Numbered from the stretch's first letter, positions 8,506 through 17,360 are shown. The stretch is DNA of 29,085 bases from an uncultured Eubacteriales bacterium (GCA_910577755.1 CAJTNL010000019.1:1-29085); one strand, 5' to 3'. Program-made: numbers and translations. Notes: generated by a model not told the origin, from the sequence alone.

Positions 8506-9354
8506 ATGGAAGAGAAGAAACAAATTGAGAATGGACAATTAACAAAAGTGTACCATACCAATCACATTGTAGAAGCCATTACGGTTGAAAAACGTTGTAC
8601 TGGTATTGCACGTTATCGCAAGGTGAGCAGACAGGGTTATGTCAATTTGGAAACTGGGGAGTACATTGAGAGCAAAGCTCGTGCAAGTCCGATTGATATA
8701 GAAAAGAGGTTTAAGAAGTCCTGTCATGAGCTGAGAAAGATTATCAATCTAAACTTTACAGGGCATTGTTCTGAGAAGTTCTTGACGCTAACCTATTCCA
8801 ATGTCATGAGGGACTATAAGCAGGTCAATCTGGACTTTAAGAGATTTTAGAGCAGGTTTCGGTATTCCTATCCATCTTGCGAGTATATCCGTATCATAGA
8901 ACCACAGGGTAACGGCAGCTACCATCTTCATGTACTGATGAAGTGCATGGATAGACAAGGTTTATTTGTTCCAATGGAGAAACTCAAACAAATGTGGGAA
9001 TACGGTGGTACATGGATTGAAAATTTACCCTTTGTTGATAATTTCGACGCTTACTTTTGCCCAAAGTTTTTGAAAGAGAGTACCACTCCTGCTGATACTG
9101 TTTCAAAAGAGTATGAAAAAGGAACTCGTGTTACTTTCTATCCAGAACATTTCAGATTGTATAGCTGTTCCAGAGGAATTCAGAAACCTGTTCATGTCAC
9201 TATGACATACGAGAAGTTAAAGACAATCGTTGGGGAAACACCACCTTGCTATTCCCATACCACTACCATCCGAGATGAACAAGGTAGCGGAGAAGTTTTG
9301 AACTCCATCACCTACGAACAATACATTTTAAAAGGAGAGAAACGCCATGAATAA
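8506..9354 (+). pseudogene. Rolling-circle replication initiator (Rep), broken by in-frame TAG
   Basis: This is a 282-codon Rep-like reading frame starting at ATG 8506 after AGGAGG. Visible features are FLTLTYSNVM (motif I region), then EPQGNGSYHLHVLM with the HUH-type HLH metal-binding motif. The late segment FYPEHFRLYSCSRGIQKP is typical of Rep proteins of Firmicutes plasmids and integrative elements. Codon 115 (8848-8850) is TAG, with the frame fully open on both sides (KRF-stop-SRFRYS). A single G-to-A change from TGG (Trp) would explain it. The frame upstream gives a 114-aa product lacking the HUH site. A restart at ATG 8938 would lose the HUH motif, so the gene is probably inactive unless the amber codon is read through. 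Confidence 0.78.
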
Positions 9355-9553
9355 TGTGACACATGAAGATTTAGTAGATATGCTGTTTCGAGAAATTCAG
9401 TCGGCAAATAATTTGATCGGCACTCTTGAATACACAGGATTTATGTCAATGGAACGTTGGAACTTTATGTTAAAATATATCTCCGAGCTTTCCGAAATTC
9501 AAAACGAGGTTATAGAGGATTTTGAACGTTACAAGCGTACTATCCAAAAGTAG
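9347..9553 (+). CDS. Small acidic protein downstream of rep, unknown
   Basis: A 68-aa acidic, helical protein starts at ATG 9347 and overlaps the end of rep by 8 bp, which suggests translational coupling. AAAGGAGAG lies about 7 bp upstream within rep. The sequence (HEDLVDMLFREIQSANNLIG ... RYKRTIQK) has no motif I recognise. It probably belongs to the rep operon of element b. Confidence 0.62.
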   Translation: MNNVTHEDLVDMLFREIQSANNLIGTLEYTGFMSMERWNFMLKYISELSEIQNEVIEDFERYKRTIQK

Positions 9554-9624
9554 AATCATGTTGGACAACGCTTCACGCATATCCTATTAGAAGGGAGAGG
9601 GCTTGGTAAACTGTGGAGATTATA

Positions 9625-9789
9625 ATGTACTACCCTAAGACGGAACAGGGCTGGTGGGAACTTCAAAAAAGAATAGCTTCTGTTCATGCCGAAGCAGTGG
9701 AGCAATATCTCACAAAACTACCATGCCCAAAAGAGCAGAAGCTGGCGTTACTGAAAGTCGTTCAGGACGATTTAAAAAACGGCAAGTAA
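9625..9789 (+). CDS. 54-aa conserved element protein, copy in element b
   Basis: This short gene starts at ATG 9625 with TGGAGA 5 bp upstream. The 54-aa product begins MYYPKTEQGWWELQKRIAS and ends in DLKNGK. A second copy at 25646-25810 has about 46 of 54 residues identical by eye, and similarity extends about 70 bp upstream and through the terminator. Conservation of protein, leader and terminator in both tandem elements shows that it is a core element gene. I know no function. It lies next to the variable cargo slot on the HTH side. A directionality factor or regulator for the recombinase is one hypothesis. Confidence 0.75.
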   Translation: MYYPKTEQGWWELQKRIASVHAEAVEQYLTKLPCPKEQKLALLKVVQDDLKNGK

Positions 9790-9801
9790 GTACATAAAAT
9801 G

Positions 9802-9838
9802 AGACGGTCAGGCTGGTTAGGCTTGACCGTCTTTTTTA
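9802..9838 (+). terminator. Terminator of 54-aa gene, element b
   Basis: AGACGGTCA (9802-9810) pairs with TGACCGTCT (9824-9832), followed by TTTTTT. The same hairpin follows the other copy at 25823-25853, and a related one stands at 14439-14468. Confidence 0.85.
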
Positions 9839-9842
9839 TTAC

Positions 9843-11012
9843 TCAGTCTGAATTAGTATTTTTTAAACGTAGCTCAGGGATCGGTATAACTTTTGAAATA
9901 TTTAATGTACCTTTGGGCAAATCCAACAAGTGCTCGATTTCCAAAGGATATAAGCTCAGACTGTATGAAAAAGCAAGTTCATCTATCAATTCTTGAGGTG
10001 TAAATACTTTTTCCTCTAACAGTAACTGCACAGATGTCTTTAATAAAGAAGGGGAAGCTGTTATTAAAGAATCGTCTAATGGCTCTGTTTTTCTCATACC
10101 ACGTCTTTGAAGTACCCGGTATAACATTTGATACTCATCATAGCTAATAATCCCCAAATTAAAAGAACGTCGAATCATGGCAGAAATGGAGACTTTCCAT
10201 TTTCTTTTAAGTTGTGTATAATAAGGAATACTTTTGGGATTACGCATAACATCTTTTTTGAAAGATGTTGCTGGTAATAAAAAAGCAGACGCAAAATTGT
10301 GAGCTTCTTGCTCACGTTCTTTAAATTCGTCTTTTGTCAAGGACTCCAAATCCTCACTCCAATCGTGCAAACAAATATGACCTAATTCATGAGCAATATC
10401 AAAGTGGATTCTTGCCGCAGAAGTTTTGTTATTTGAATAACCAATAATATACAAATCATTTCCATCATCACTATTACTAATGTATTGACTGAATGCATCT
10501 ATATCATCTGTATCTGTGTCAAAAGAGGTTACTATAATACCATTTTGCTCCGTTTCGTAAACGATGTTTTGAATTGGTTTGTCACCTAATCCCCAGTGGG
10601 CACGTAAAGCATTAGCTGCTTCTTCTGGCGTGGCATTCTCGTCAATCTGAGGTAAATTTAATTCTGGAAAATCAACATAATCATTAAGAAAGTCATATAT
10701 TCTTGAAACAAACTCTATTTTTTGTATTTGCTCATTTCGATACCTTTTATTGGTGGTTAATAAAGAACGAAAATAAGTAGTTCCAAGATTGATATCCTTG
10801 TCATTTTCATAAAAATATTTTATTGGAAATTCTAAAACAGCCGACAATTTTTGAATCACTGAACTATCTGGAGACAAAATTTTCTTGTTCTCATACATTG
10901 AGATAGTTTGCCTTTGACATCCAATTTTATCTGCAAGCTCTGCGACAGTAAAGCCACGATATATACGAGCCTTTTTCAATCTGTCACTATTAAAATTCAT
11001 ATCATGTATCAT
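9843..11012 (-). CDS. XRE HTH - ImmA/IrrE metallopeptidase regulator
   Basis: This 389-aa protein combines an N-terminal Cro/C1 HTH (about residues 10-70: FTVAELADKIGCQRQTISMYENKK) with a zinc-peptidase domain carrying HELGH (208-212). A downstream EQEAHNFASAFLLP helix completes the ImmA/IrrE signature. The C-terminal 100 residues are helical. Such proteins either cleave a repressor (ImmA) or act as antitoxin-like partners of a neighbouring gene. It lies 32 bp after the DUF5986-like gene in the same operon, so the two probably act together. It faces the 54-aa gene and shares the intervening terminator region. The start could be ATG 11012 or the ATG at 11000; neither has an ideal ribosome site. 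Confidence 0.88.
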   Translation of the reverse strand: MIHDMNFNSDRLKKARIYRGFTVAELADKIGCQRQTISMYENKKILSPDSSVIQKLSAVLEFPIKYFYENDKDINLGTTYFRSLLTTNKRYRNEQIQKIEFVSRIYDFLNDYVDFPELNLPQIDENATPEEAANALRAHWGLGDKPIQNIVYETEQNGIIVTSFDTDTDDIDAFSQYISNSDDGNDLYIIGYSNNKTSAARIHFDIAHELGHICLHDWSEDLESLTKDEFKEREQEAHNFASAFLLPATSFKKDVMRNPKSIPYYTQLKRKWKVSISAMIRRSFNLGIISYDEYQMLYRVLQRRGMRKTEPLDDSLITASPSLLKTSVQLLLEEKVFTPQELIDELAFSYSLSLYPLEIEHLLDLPKGTLNISKVIPIPELRLKNTNSD

Positions 11013-11044
11013 TTTTAATCAAGATTCCTTCCAAAACATAGAAA

Positions 11045-11770
11045 TTAGCCTATATTGTTTTGCTTTATATCCTCCTTACGCAACGCCACAGACTGTTTTC
11101 TTGCAGTCGCTTTTGCAGTCAATTTTAAACCCTTGCTTGGGTTGTTTGCAGGCGAATTTGGTTCATCAACTTTATCTACTACAGAACTTCCGTTGATAGA
11201 AATGTATTCGTTCCAATTCTGTTCATATACGGAGTTAAGATGACTATCAACGATAATTGCTCTAACAGAGGTCAAGGAAAAATTAAAACTTTCAAAAAGA
11301 ACAAGAACGTGATTTTGAATACAGGTTGGTTCTGTACTTAAGCTTAAAATAATTCTCTCTACTGTTTCTGACATCTTATCTTCATCAGAAAAAGTCTGTT
11401 CAGGAAATAGTGATGTTTGACCATTAGGTGCGGAGAGTTGTCCATTAAAAATTTTTGCTAAGGCATCTAAATAATGATGCCTTTTTCGTTTGTTAACCGT
11501 ATTGCGTAATTGCTTATATCGTTGTTCCCGCATAAAAGTGAAAAGCAACCCTGTGTCATTGTCGTAAGCAACAACCATTTGCCAAGGACCTCTTTGAGAA
11601 ATTCCTGCTTCGCAATTAAATGATGTTAGATCATCATGCACTTTAGAATATAAGATATCCCAAATACGAAATTTTGTGTTATTATGAGTTATGAGTTGGC
11701 TGGCAACAATATCTTCCTTTATATCGTCACCAACTGCATCGTTGATACAGGCAACCATTTTCTTTTTCAC
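11045..11770 (-). CDS. DUF5986-like partner of ImmA/IrrE protein
   Basis: This 241-aa soluble protein is the first gene of a two-gene operon with the HTH-ImmA/IrrE gene. It has a compact alpha/beta part (VASQLITHNNTKFRIWDILYSKV ... GPWQMVVAYDNDTGLLFTFMRE) and a lysine-rich, probably disordered tail. From memory of the family, proteins with this layout paired with XRE-ImmA/IrrE are called DUF5986; I cannot confirm the match. It has a consensus promoter about 65 bp upstream. A toxin-antitoxin-like or defence pair is the likely reading. It occupies the variable slot next to the HTH end of element b, where element a has DUF4062. Confidence 0.62.
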   Translation of the reverse strand: MKKKMVACINDAVGDDIKEDIVASQLITHNNTKFRIWDILYSKVHDDLTSFNCEAGISQRGPWQMVVAYDNDTGLLFTFMREQRYKQLRNTVNKRKRHHYLDALAKIFNGQLSAPNGQTSLFPEQTFSDEDKMSETVERIILSLSTEPTCIQNHVLVLFESFNFSLTSVRAIIVDSHLNSVYEQNWNEYISINGSSVVDKVDEPNSPANNPSKGLKLTAKATARKQSVALRKEDIKQNNIG

Positions 11771-11841
11771 ATTTTCAGAAATACCAGATAGAATCGTATC
11801 TATGATAAACGCCCCCCGAACAAAAAATATTTTTCAAGTTC

Positions 11842-11870
11842 ATTATAGGCGTTTTGTTATAAAATGTCAA
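11842..11870 (-). promoter_or_regulatory. Consensus promoter of DUF5986-ImmA operon
   Basis: On the minus strand TTGACA (11870-11865) and TATAAT (11847-11842) are exactly 17 bp apart, a perfect sigma-A consensus. A small repeat (AGATA ... TATCT) lies in the leader and could bind the operon's own HTH protein. Confidence 0.85.
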
Positions 11871-11901
11871 GTATATCCGTCTAAATATTTTTAAAAGTAA
11901 A

Positions 11902-14243
11902 TCAGTTTAGTCTTTTTCTATAAATCAGTCTTTCCCACATCCCCTTACTCACCCTCACTTTTTCGCTTTCCCACCGTTTCACTGCTCCGGCGCTCACGCC
12001 ATACAGCTTTCCGAATTGGTACTGCGTTAAGCCCATACTTTTGCGAATTTTCCGTATCTGCCAGCCCTGACCGTCATAGAGGAATCGGTTGTACCCGTCC
12101 AGTAGATCGGTGATGTCCACTTCCAGCAATTCTGCTATCCGGCAGAGCTTGTCTACCGGGTAGTAGTTATGCTCCGGGTTCTCATAATGAATATAAGTGC
12201 TCTCGTTAATCCCTGCATATTCAGCGACTTCCCGCTGGAGCAGGGATTTTTTATACCGGTAATACCGCAGCTTGTCCGCCGTTGTCGTAAGCATAGCGGG
12301 ATTGGGGTACTGGATATTGAACTTTTCGGCGTCGGTGAGCTTCTTCGGACGAAGAAACAAAAAACTGTGGATTGCAAGGGGACTGTAAATCGTCCGTCCG
12401 TTTCTCTGTTTGCTGAATACATACAGGCTGTCGCTGATTTTGAGGAACAACCGCCATTTTGGAGTGTTCCGGGAAAAGGGAGCTTCTTTTTCCTGTTCGG
12501 AACCCAAAAGAGCTGTTATGAGAGGATTGATTTCGCTATCCGCTCGATTTAGCTCTGGCTTTTCCCCTGTCCAATCGGTGTAGACAATCTCCGATTCCGT
12601 GTCGCCAAACAGTACCACATGGACGTTTTTCCCGTCCCAGACAATCCGGCGAATGAATGCACGCAATGCCATTCGCTTCTGTTCCACACCCATAGTATCG
12701 AAACACTGCCCAAAGGATTTCAGAAGATCTTTTGCCTTCCTAAATTCTTGATCAGAATAAATATGGCTTTTCATAAGAAATTTCAGTTCACCAATCCGGT
12801 TCTTGATTTTCTCGTTTTTCTTATGGAGGGTGTTAATCTGCTGAGTGATATAATCAAATGCCGGTGTGTTCGGCGTCTTTGCAAGGATATCCACCAGATT
12901 GACAATTTGCTGTTCGTTCTCCTGCAATTCCTTTTGAGAGCGTTTAACTGCTGATCGTATTCTTCCCGGTTGCCCTCCAGCTTTCTTTGCACGCTCTCTA
13001 AATTTCTAATAAAGTCGGAGCTGTCATCAGAAATCAGCTTGATTTGTTCGCATATCATCTTGTCAAGCTCATTGCCGTTGCGATTCTTGCTGTTGCAGAG
13101 CTTACAACGGCTGCGTTCTTTGGTTTCACAGAGATAGCTGTAAATCTTCTCTCCCTGTGCGTTTGTCCGCTGGCTGAGCTTCGGACGCATGAAGCTTCCA
13201 CAGTTCCCACAGTATAGCAAGCCGGACAACAGCGCCACATTGCTTTTCGGCTTGCGGTAGGACTTGGAGCGATTTTGACTGAGCAGTTCCTGCACTTTCA
13301 CCCAATCGGCTCCGGCAATCAAGCCCTTGTGCTTTCCTACTGCAACAATCCATTCGTCCATATCCCGCATTTGGTTAGACTTGCCGGATTTCTGAATGGT
13401 CTTGTTATAAGCCATAATGCCATGCTTGCCGTCAAATTCCGATTCTTCAGAATAAATCTCCACGCCTAAGCTAACAAAATATTCCCATGCATTTTGGTCG
13501 GCAATCATGTAAACTGGATTTTGCAAAATAGAACGAATAGAAAACCGAGTAAAATATTTTCTGTTTTTTGTCGTAATATTATTTTGTAATAAGTAGGTAT
13601 CGGTTTTAGTGAGAGAATTAGTTTCTAAAAATTTTGAGAAAATTATTTTAACAATCTCTGCTTCTTGATTAATAAGTTCCAACTTATAGGATTTCCTCTC
13701 TTTTCCGTCCACCGTAACGCTTCCAGTAATTTGCATACTTTTATAACCGGTTGGCGTTATCCCCCCCAACCAGCGTCCAGACTTGGCAAGCTCATGCATA
13801 TTGTCCCGGATACGCTCTGCGGTGGTTTCACGTTCTAACTGTGCAAAAACAGAAACCATCATCATGGCTCTGCCACTGGGAGAAGCCGTGTCAAAATCAT
13901 CTCTGATAGAAGTAAATTCTACGTTGTAGTAATCAAATTCGTCTTTAAGCTTAGCAAAATCTCCAACATTACGGCTGATACGGTCTAAGCGATAACAGAT
14001 CACAGCTTGAATCTGATTTTCCCGAACTTGTTTCATCATAGCCTGAAATTGAGGACAATTGATATTTCCGCCGGAAAAACCCTCATCTTCAAAAATAAGG
14101 ATATCACGTTCTATTACATTCGTATTATGAAGCTTGATATGCTGACGGCAGAGATCAATTTGATTTTCTATACTTTCACCCTTTCCCGTAAACTTTGATT
14201 TACGGGAATATATAGCAAACTTGCGATTATCTTGTCCTTTCAC
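11902..14243 (-). pseudogene. Serine recombinase rec2 fused to double-HTH protein, with 1-bp frameshift
   Basis: This is the second recombinase. It starts at GTG 14243 (AAAGGAAG 8 bp upstream) and matches rec1 through the resolvase domain, recombinase domain, zinc ribbon and coiled-coil. In the coiled-coil it has TTTT where rec1 has TTTTT (plus strand, about 12932-12935), shifting the frame after QLNALK. The original frame resumes from about 12927 and runs without a stop past RADSE (12534) into a 195-aa HTH region. That region ends with two XRE-type HTHs: LLQREVAEYAGINESTYIHYENPE and LTQYQFGKLYGVSAGAVKRWESEK, quoted in part. The AA at 12532-12533 is the predicted element-element crossover, so rec2 belongs to element a and the HTH part to element b. 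The recombinase is probably inactive unless the frameshift is a sequencing or slippage event. Confidence 0.85.
12524..12540 (-). other. Internal attachment site (element-element junction)
   Basis: The minus strand reads GATAGCG[AA]ATCAATCC with the AA at 12533-12532. The left half equals the recombinase arm at 3515-3509. The right half matches the HTH arm at 27559-27551 (ACCAATCCA). It is thus an attP-type site lying between two elements. Confidence 0.8.
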
Positions 14244-14438
14244 AATAAAACTTCCTTTATATAAGTGAAATATCTGTTGTTTATTATATAATAGATTAAT
14301 TATAATTTTAAGTATAAAATAAATTAATTTAAAATGTAAAATATTTCTAACCAGCAAGTAACTTTCTTATCACTTATAATAAAAAAGACTCTCTAAACAT
14401 ATGTAAAAAGCAATATCGATCTAGTAGCTGCATAAAAT

Positions 14439-14468
14439 AACGGTCAGGCTTGTTTAGTCCTGACCGTT
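14439..14468. terminator. Hairpin related to the 54-aa gene terminators
   Basis: AACGGTCAGG and CCTGACCGTT form a 10-bp stem followed by TTTTCC. The bases before it (GCATAAAATAACGGTCAGG) resemble the segment after both 54-aa genes, so it may be the remnant of a third copy. No coding sequence precedes it. Confidence 0.55.
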
Positions 14469-14652
14469 TTCCAAAATAGTATGAATGTCTAGAGGGTAAA
14501 TTAAATAATCAGTATTAATTTATAAAAAAGAAATTGATTGTTTTATAACGGGTACACTCTCTGCCGCTTATAAACTAAAAAACGCATCCAAAACAGCGTA
14601 AAAAGATAGAAGTTAACACTCCTGCTAAAATAAAATATTCCACACAATTTTC

Positions 14653-14967
14653 TTAAACAGTTGGTCCTTTGTAAGAACGAATACCTCCGATATTTATCAC
14701 CTGACTATATCCTGCATTTTTAAGCATGGCCGTAGCACTTTCACTTCTGACACCACTTAAACAATGTACAAATATTGGTGTATTTTTATCAGGCAACTGC
14801 TTATTGATAAGAGCAAGATTTTGAAGAGGTATATTTAAGCTTCCGTCAATATGATAATCTTCATATTCCTCTTTTGTACGCACATCAAGAAGAACCGCAC
14901 CATGCGTTGCCTTCCAATTCTCAACTCCTTTATTGATATCTTGTTTGGACAACAAACCAAATAACAT
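14653..14967 (-). CDS. Single-domain rhodanese sulfurtransferase
   Basis: This 104-aa rhodanese-like protein carries the active loop HCLSGVR with Cys69 and the CX4R-type arginine. The N-terminal VLLDVRTKEEYEDYHIDGSLNIPL motif is typical of the family. Such enzymes move sulfane sulfur from persulfides to an acceptor. It starts at ATG 14967 with AAAGGTAG upstream. Its promoter has TATAAT at 15006-15001 and a Crp-type site GTAACTTAATCAC centred at 15035, as also found at the ferredoxin gene. It therefore probably belongs to a small sulfur regulon with the CoA-disulfide reductase and ferredoxin genes. Confidence 0.9.
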   Translation of the reverse strand: MLFGLLSKQDINKGVENWKATHGAVLLDVRTKEEYEDYHIDGSLNIPLQNLALINKQLPDKNTPIFVHCLSGVRSESATAMLKNAGYSQVINIGGIRSYKGPTV

Positions 14968-15689
14968 GATTTACACTACCTTTCTTAAATTAATATCCAT
15001 ATTATATCTCATACTTTTCTTTCATTCCGTAACTTAATCACAAAATAAAATTTTAACCTTTAATTAGCTATATTTCTGTAGTTTACCATCAAAATATCTT
15101 TGTTTTTAAATCATCATATTGTAAACATGTAAACATTCTTATCATAGTATGAATGTCCCCTTTTAATATAGTATTTTGCTCTCAAATCTTTTAGTTTTTG
15201 CCTCATTCTAAAACCAGCAATATTTCCCCACAAATTCCGTAAAAACAATCATTTATAGCAACCTTATCACATCCTTACTAAAACTGCTGCATTCACTCCT
15301 ACGCAGAAATATAAGGACAAAATATACCTTGTAGAATCTCTTACCTGTAAGAATATATTCCATATTTCAATGATTTAGAAGTTATCGAATCTTCTATAAC
15401 GTATTTTATACGAATTTTCATGATTATATCATAAAAATCCCAACATAGTGATTGATATATGACCATAAACTATGCTATATTTTAAATACATATATTATCA
15501 ATTAAGAAAAGGGGAAAAACTATGTTAAGAGTAAAAATGCTGTAAAACATATCGTTTACTCAAGCAAGTGAATTTGTCCATTTTTGTATTACTTTTACAC
15601 CATATATTTTAAAATATTTGTAATTAATTATAACGTATCAATTATAAGATAAAAGAAAGTGCACCCATTATAGAGCACACTTTCACTAT
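14968..15689. other. Intergenic region, 722 bp, mostly without genes
   Basis: It contains the rhodanese promoter and operator (15001-15041). A very short ORF stands at 15522-15545 (7 codons, MLRVKML) after a good ribosome site AAAAGGGG. No longer reading frame with a ribosome site is visible. The short ORF could be a gene remnant or a leader peptide on the plus strand. Confidence 0.5.
15001..15041 (-). promoter_or_regulatory. Rhodanese promoter with Crp/Fnr-type operator
   Basis: The operator GTAACTTAATCAC (plus strand, 15029-15041) is centred at 15035. The -10 box TATAAT is at 15006-15001. The centre is 29 bp from the first base of the -10, placing it at about -41.5, the usual position for a class II Crp/Fnr activator. 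Confidence 0.68.
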
Positions 15690-17360
15690 CTATCTACATT
15701 CAGTACAAATATATTCGGGAACAGTACGTTCGTTTATGACCGATTCATAAAGTCTCCAGCCTCCTGCAAGATTATAGCATTCATACCCGTTACCCTGAAG
15801 AATGCGGCAAGCTATATAACTGCGCAGTCCACTATGACAATGAACATATACCGGCTTATCTTTTGGAAACTCGTTTAAATGCTCCCGCAAGGAATCCAGA
15901 GGAATATTGATAAAACCTTTAATCTTTCCTCGACTTACCTCGGTTTCTGTACGAACGTCAAGTAGTGTTACGCTGCCGTCACAAGGAAGGTTTTCAATAT
16001 CATGCCAGAAAAATTGTTTGATTTTATCTGTAATAATATTTTCTGCTACAAACCCCAACATATTTACAGGATCCTTAGCGCTGCCGAAAGGCGGTGCATA
16101 GCAGAGCTCCAAAGTGGTAAGGTCAGTAATTTTAGCGCCAAAACGAATAGCGGTTGCCAACACATCCAAACGTTTATCTACACCATCAAAGCCAACAATC
16201 TGTGCACCTAGGAGTTTTTGTGTTTTTTTATCCCATAAAGCCTTAATGGACATATTATTAGCGCCAGGATAATAAGAAGCATGGGAACCGGAATAAATAT
16301 AAGCTTTATCGTAGTCAATTTGAGCGGATGCAGCTGACCTTTCATTCAGTCCCGTGGTTGCAACCGTCATATTAAAGAGTTTTAACACAGCTGAACCTTG
16401 TGTTCCGGTATATTCTGAAACAATACCACAGATATTATCAGCCGCAATTCTGCCTTGCTTATTTGCAGGTCCTGCAAGAGGAATAAAGGCAGGCATGCCC
16501 GTTATAAAATCCTTTACTTCAATGGCATCTCCCACAGCAAAAATGCTATCTATATTGGTCTGCATATGACGATTCACCACAATACTTCCTTTGGCATTTA
16601 AAGTTATTCCACAGTCTTTAGCAAGGGTTGTCTCGGGACGAACACCCACAGACATTATAATCATATCGGCAATAATTGTACCATTTTGCAAAATAACAGT
16701 ATTGTTATTAATAGACTGAACCCCATTATTCAAATACAGATTTATCCCTTCTGACTTAATATAACGGTGAACATCGGCCGCCATATCAAAATCAAGAGGC
16801 GCTATCAAGTGGTCTGCAAGCTCAACTATACTAACTTCCAGTCCAGCTTTTTTAAGATTCTCGGCCATTTCAACACCGATATATCCTCCTCCCACGACAA
16901 CAGCAGATTTGGGATGATTTGTATCAATATAATTTTTGATTCTAAAAGTATCAGGAATGTTACGAAGCGTGAAAACACAATCAGAATCAATTCCTGGAAT
17001 ATTTGGTTTAATTGGATCAGCGCCGGGAGCAAGAATAAGATGATCATAGGATTCTTCATAAGTTATATGATTTTTGTGATCTTCTATAATCACCATCTTT
17101 CTTTTCGGATCAATTGCCTTTGCTTCATTTAATACACGAACATCAATATTAAACCTTGCTTTAAAACTTTGGGGAGTCTGTAAAGTGAGCATATTTTTAT
17201 CGGTGATTTCACCGCCTATAAAATACGGCAAACCGCAGTTGGCAAAAGAAATATATTCTCCCCTCTCTAGAATAATAATATCAGCTTTTTCATCAATTCT
17301 ACGTAGTCTTGCTGCTGCCGATGCACCACCAGCAACACCGCCTATAATAATTGTTTTCAT
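15690..17360 (-). CDS. CoA-disulfide/persulfide reductase with C-terminal rhodanese domain
   Basis: This is a 556-aa FAD- and NAD(P)H-dependent reductase. It has N-terminal Rossmann motif GGVAGGASAAARLRR, the redox-active cysteine in SFANCGLPY (about Cys42), and a second dinucleotide motif VVGGGYIGVEMAENL. The FAD-binding FAVGDAIEV and the dimerisation domain follow. The last 100 residues are a rhodanese domain with HCHSGLRS (Cys about 508). This CoADR-RHD architecture is known for persulfide reductase (Shewanella Npsr) and for Bacillus CoADR-RHD. I chose ATG 17360 (MKTIIIGG) because the Rossmann fold starts there and GTGAGG precedes it; the longer frame to 17456 lacks support. It diverges from the Crp/Fnr gene with only 32 bp between starts, so the two promoters must overlap the genes. 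Confidence 0.93.
   Translation of the reverse strand: MKTIIIGGVAGGASAAARLRRIDEKADIIILERGEYISFANCGLPYFIGGEITDKNMLTLQTPQSFKARFNIDVRVLNEAKAIDPKRKMVIIEDHKNHITYEESYDHLILAPGADPIKPNIPGIDSDCVFTLRNIPDTFRIKNYIDTNHPKSAVVVGGGYIGVEMAENLKKAGLEVSIVELADHLIAPLDFDMAADVHRYIKSEGINLYLNNGVQSINNNTVILQNGTIIADMIIMSVGVRPETTLAKDCGITLNAKGSIVVNRHMQTNIDSIFAVGDAIEVKDFITGMPAFIPLAGPANKQGRIAADNICGIVSEYTGTQGSAVLKLFNMTVATTGLNERSAASAQIDYDKAYIYSGSHASYYPGANNMSIKALWDKKTQKLLGAQIVGFDGVDKRLDVLATAIRFGAKITDLTTLELCYAPPFGSAKDPVNMLGFVAENIITDKIKQFFWHDIENLPCDGSVTLLDVRTETEVSRGKIKGFINIPLDSLREHLNEFPKDKPVYVHCHSGLRSYIACRILQGNGYECYNLAGGWRLYESVINERTVPEYICTECR

Larger units (their letters stand above)
3507..12533 (-). mobile_element. Skin element b (about 9.0 kb)
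   Basis: This is the first unit of the tandem, bounded by the AA cores at 3507-3508 and 12532-12533. At its sigK-C end is rec1. At its other end is an HTH coding segment (12531-11902), preceded (minus strand) by the same GCG[AA]AtCAATCC context that marks element ends. The cargo is a repressor, a surface protein, an EVE-like protein, a broken Rep, a 54-aa protein, ImmA/IrrE and a DUF5986-like protein. The two-unit reading is inference from the repeated end structures. Confidence 0.75.
14476..15157. repeat. 14-bp direct repeats flanking the rhodanese gene
   Basis: ATAGTATGAATGTC occurs at 14476-14489 and again at 15144-15157, on either side of the rhodanese gene. It could be a trace of an insertion or rearrangement, or a shared binding site. 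Confidence 0.4.

Noticed and set aside
8249..8506. 85-codon plus-strand ORF before rep with a hydrophobic stretch.
   Set aside because: It starts at TTG with no ribosome site and runs through the divergent promoter region of the 60-aa gene. The stop-start overlap with rep is probably chance.
11902..14243. Reading the internal recombinase-HTH as a separate small transposon nested inside one skin element.
   Set aside because: Its middle site matches the end arms of both outer junctions, and both sides have the full complement of element end genes. A tandem of two elements explains this with fewer events, although nesting cannot be fully excluded without comparison.
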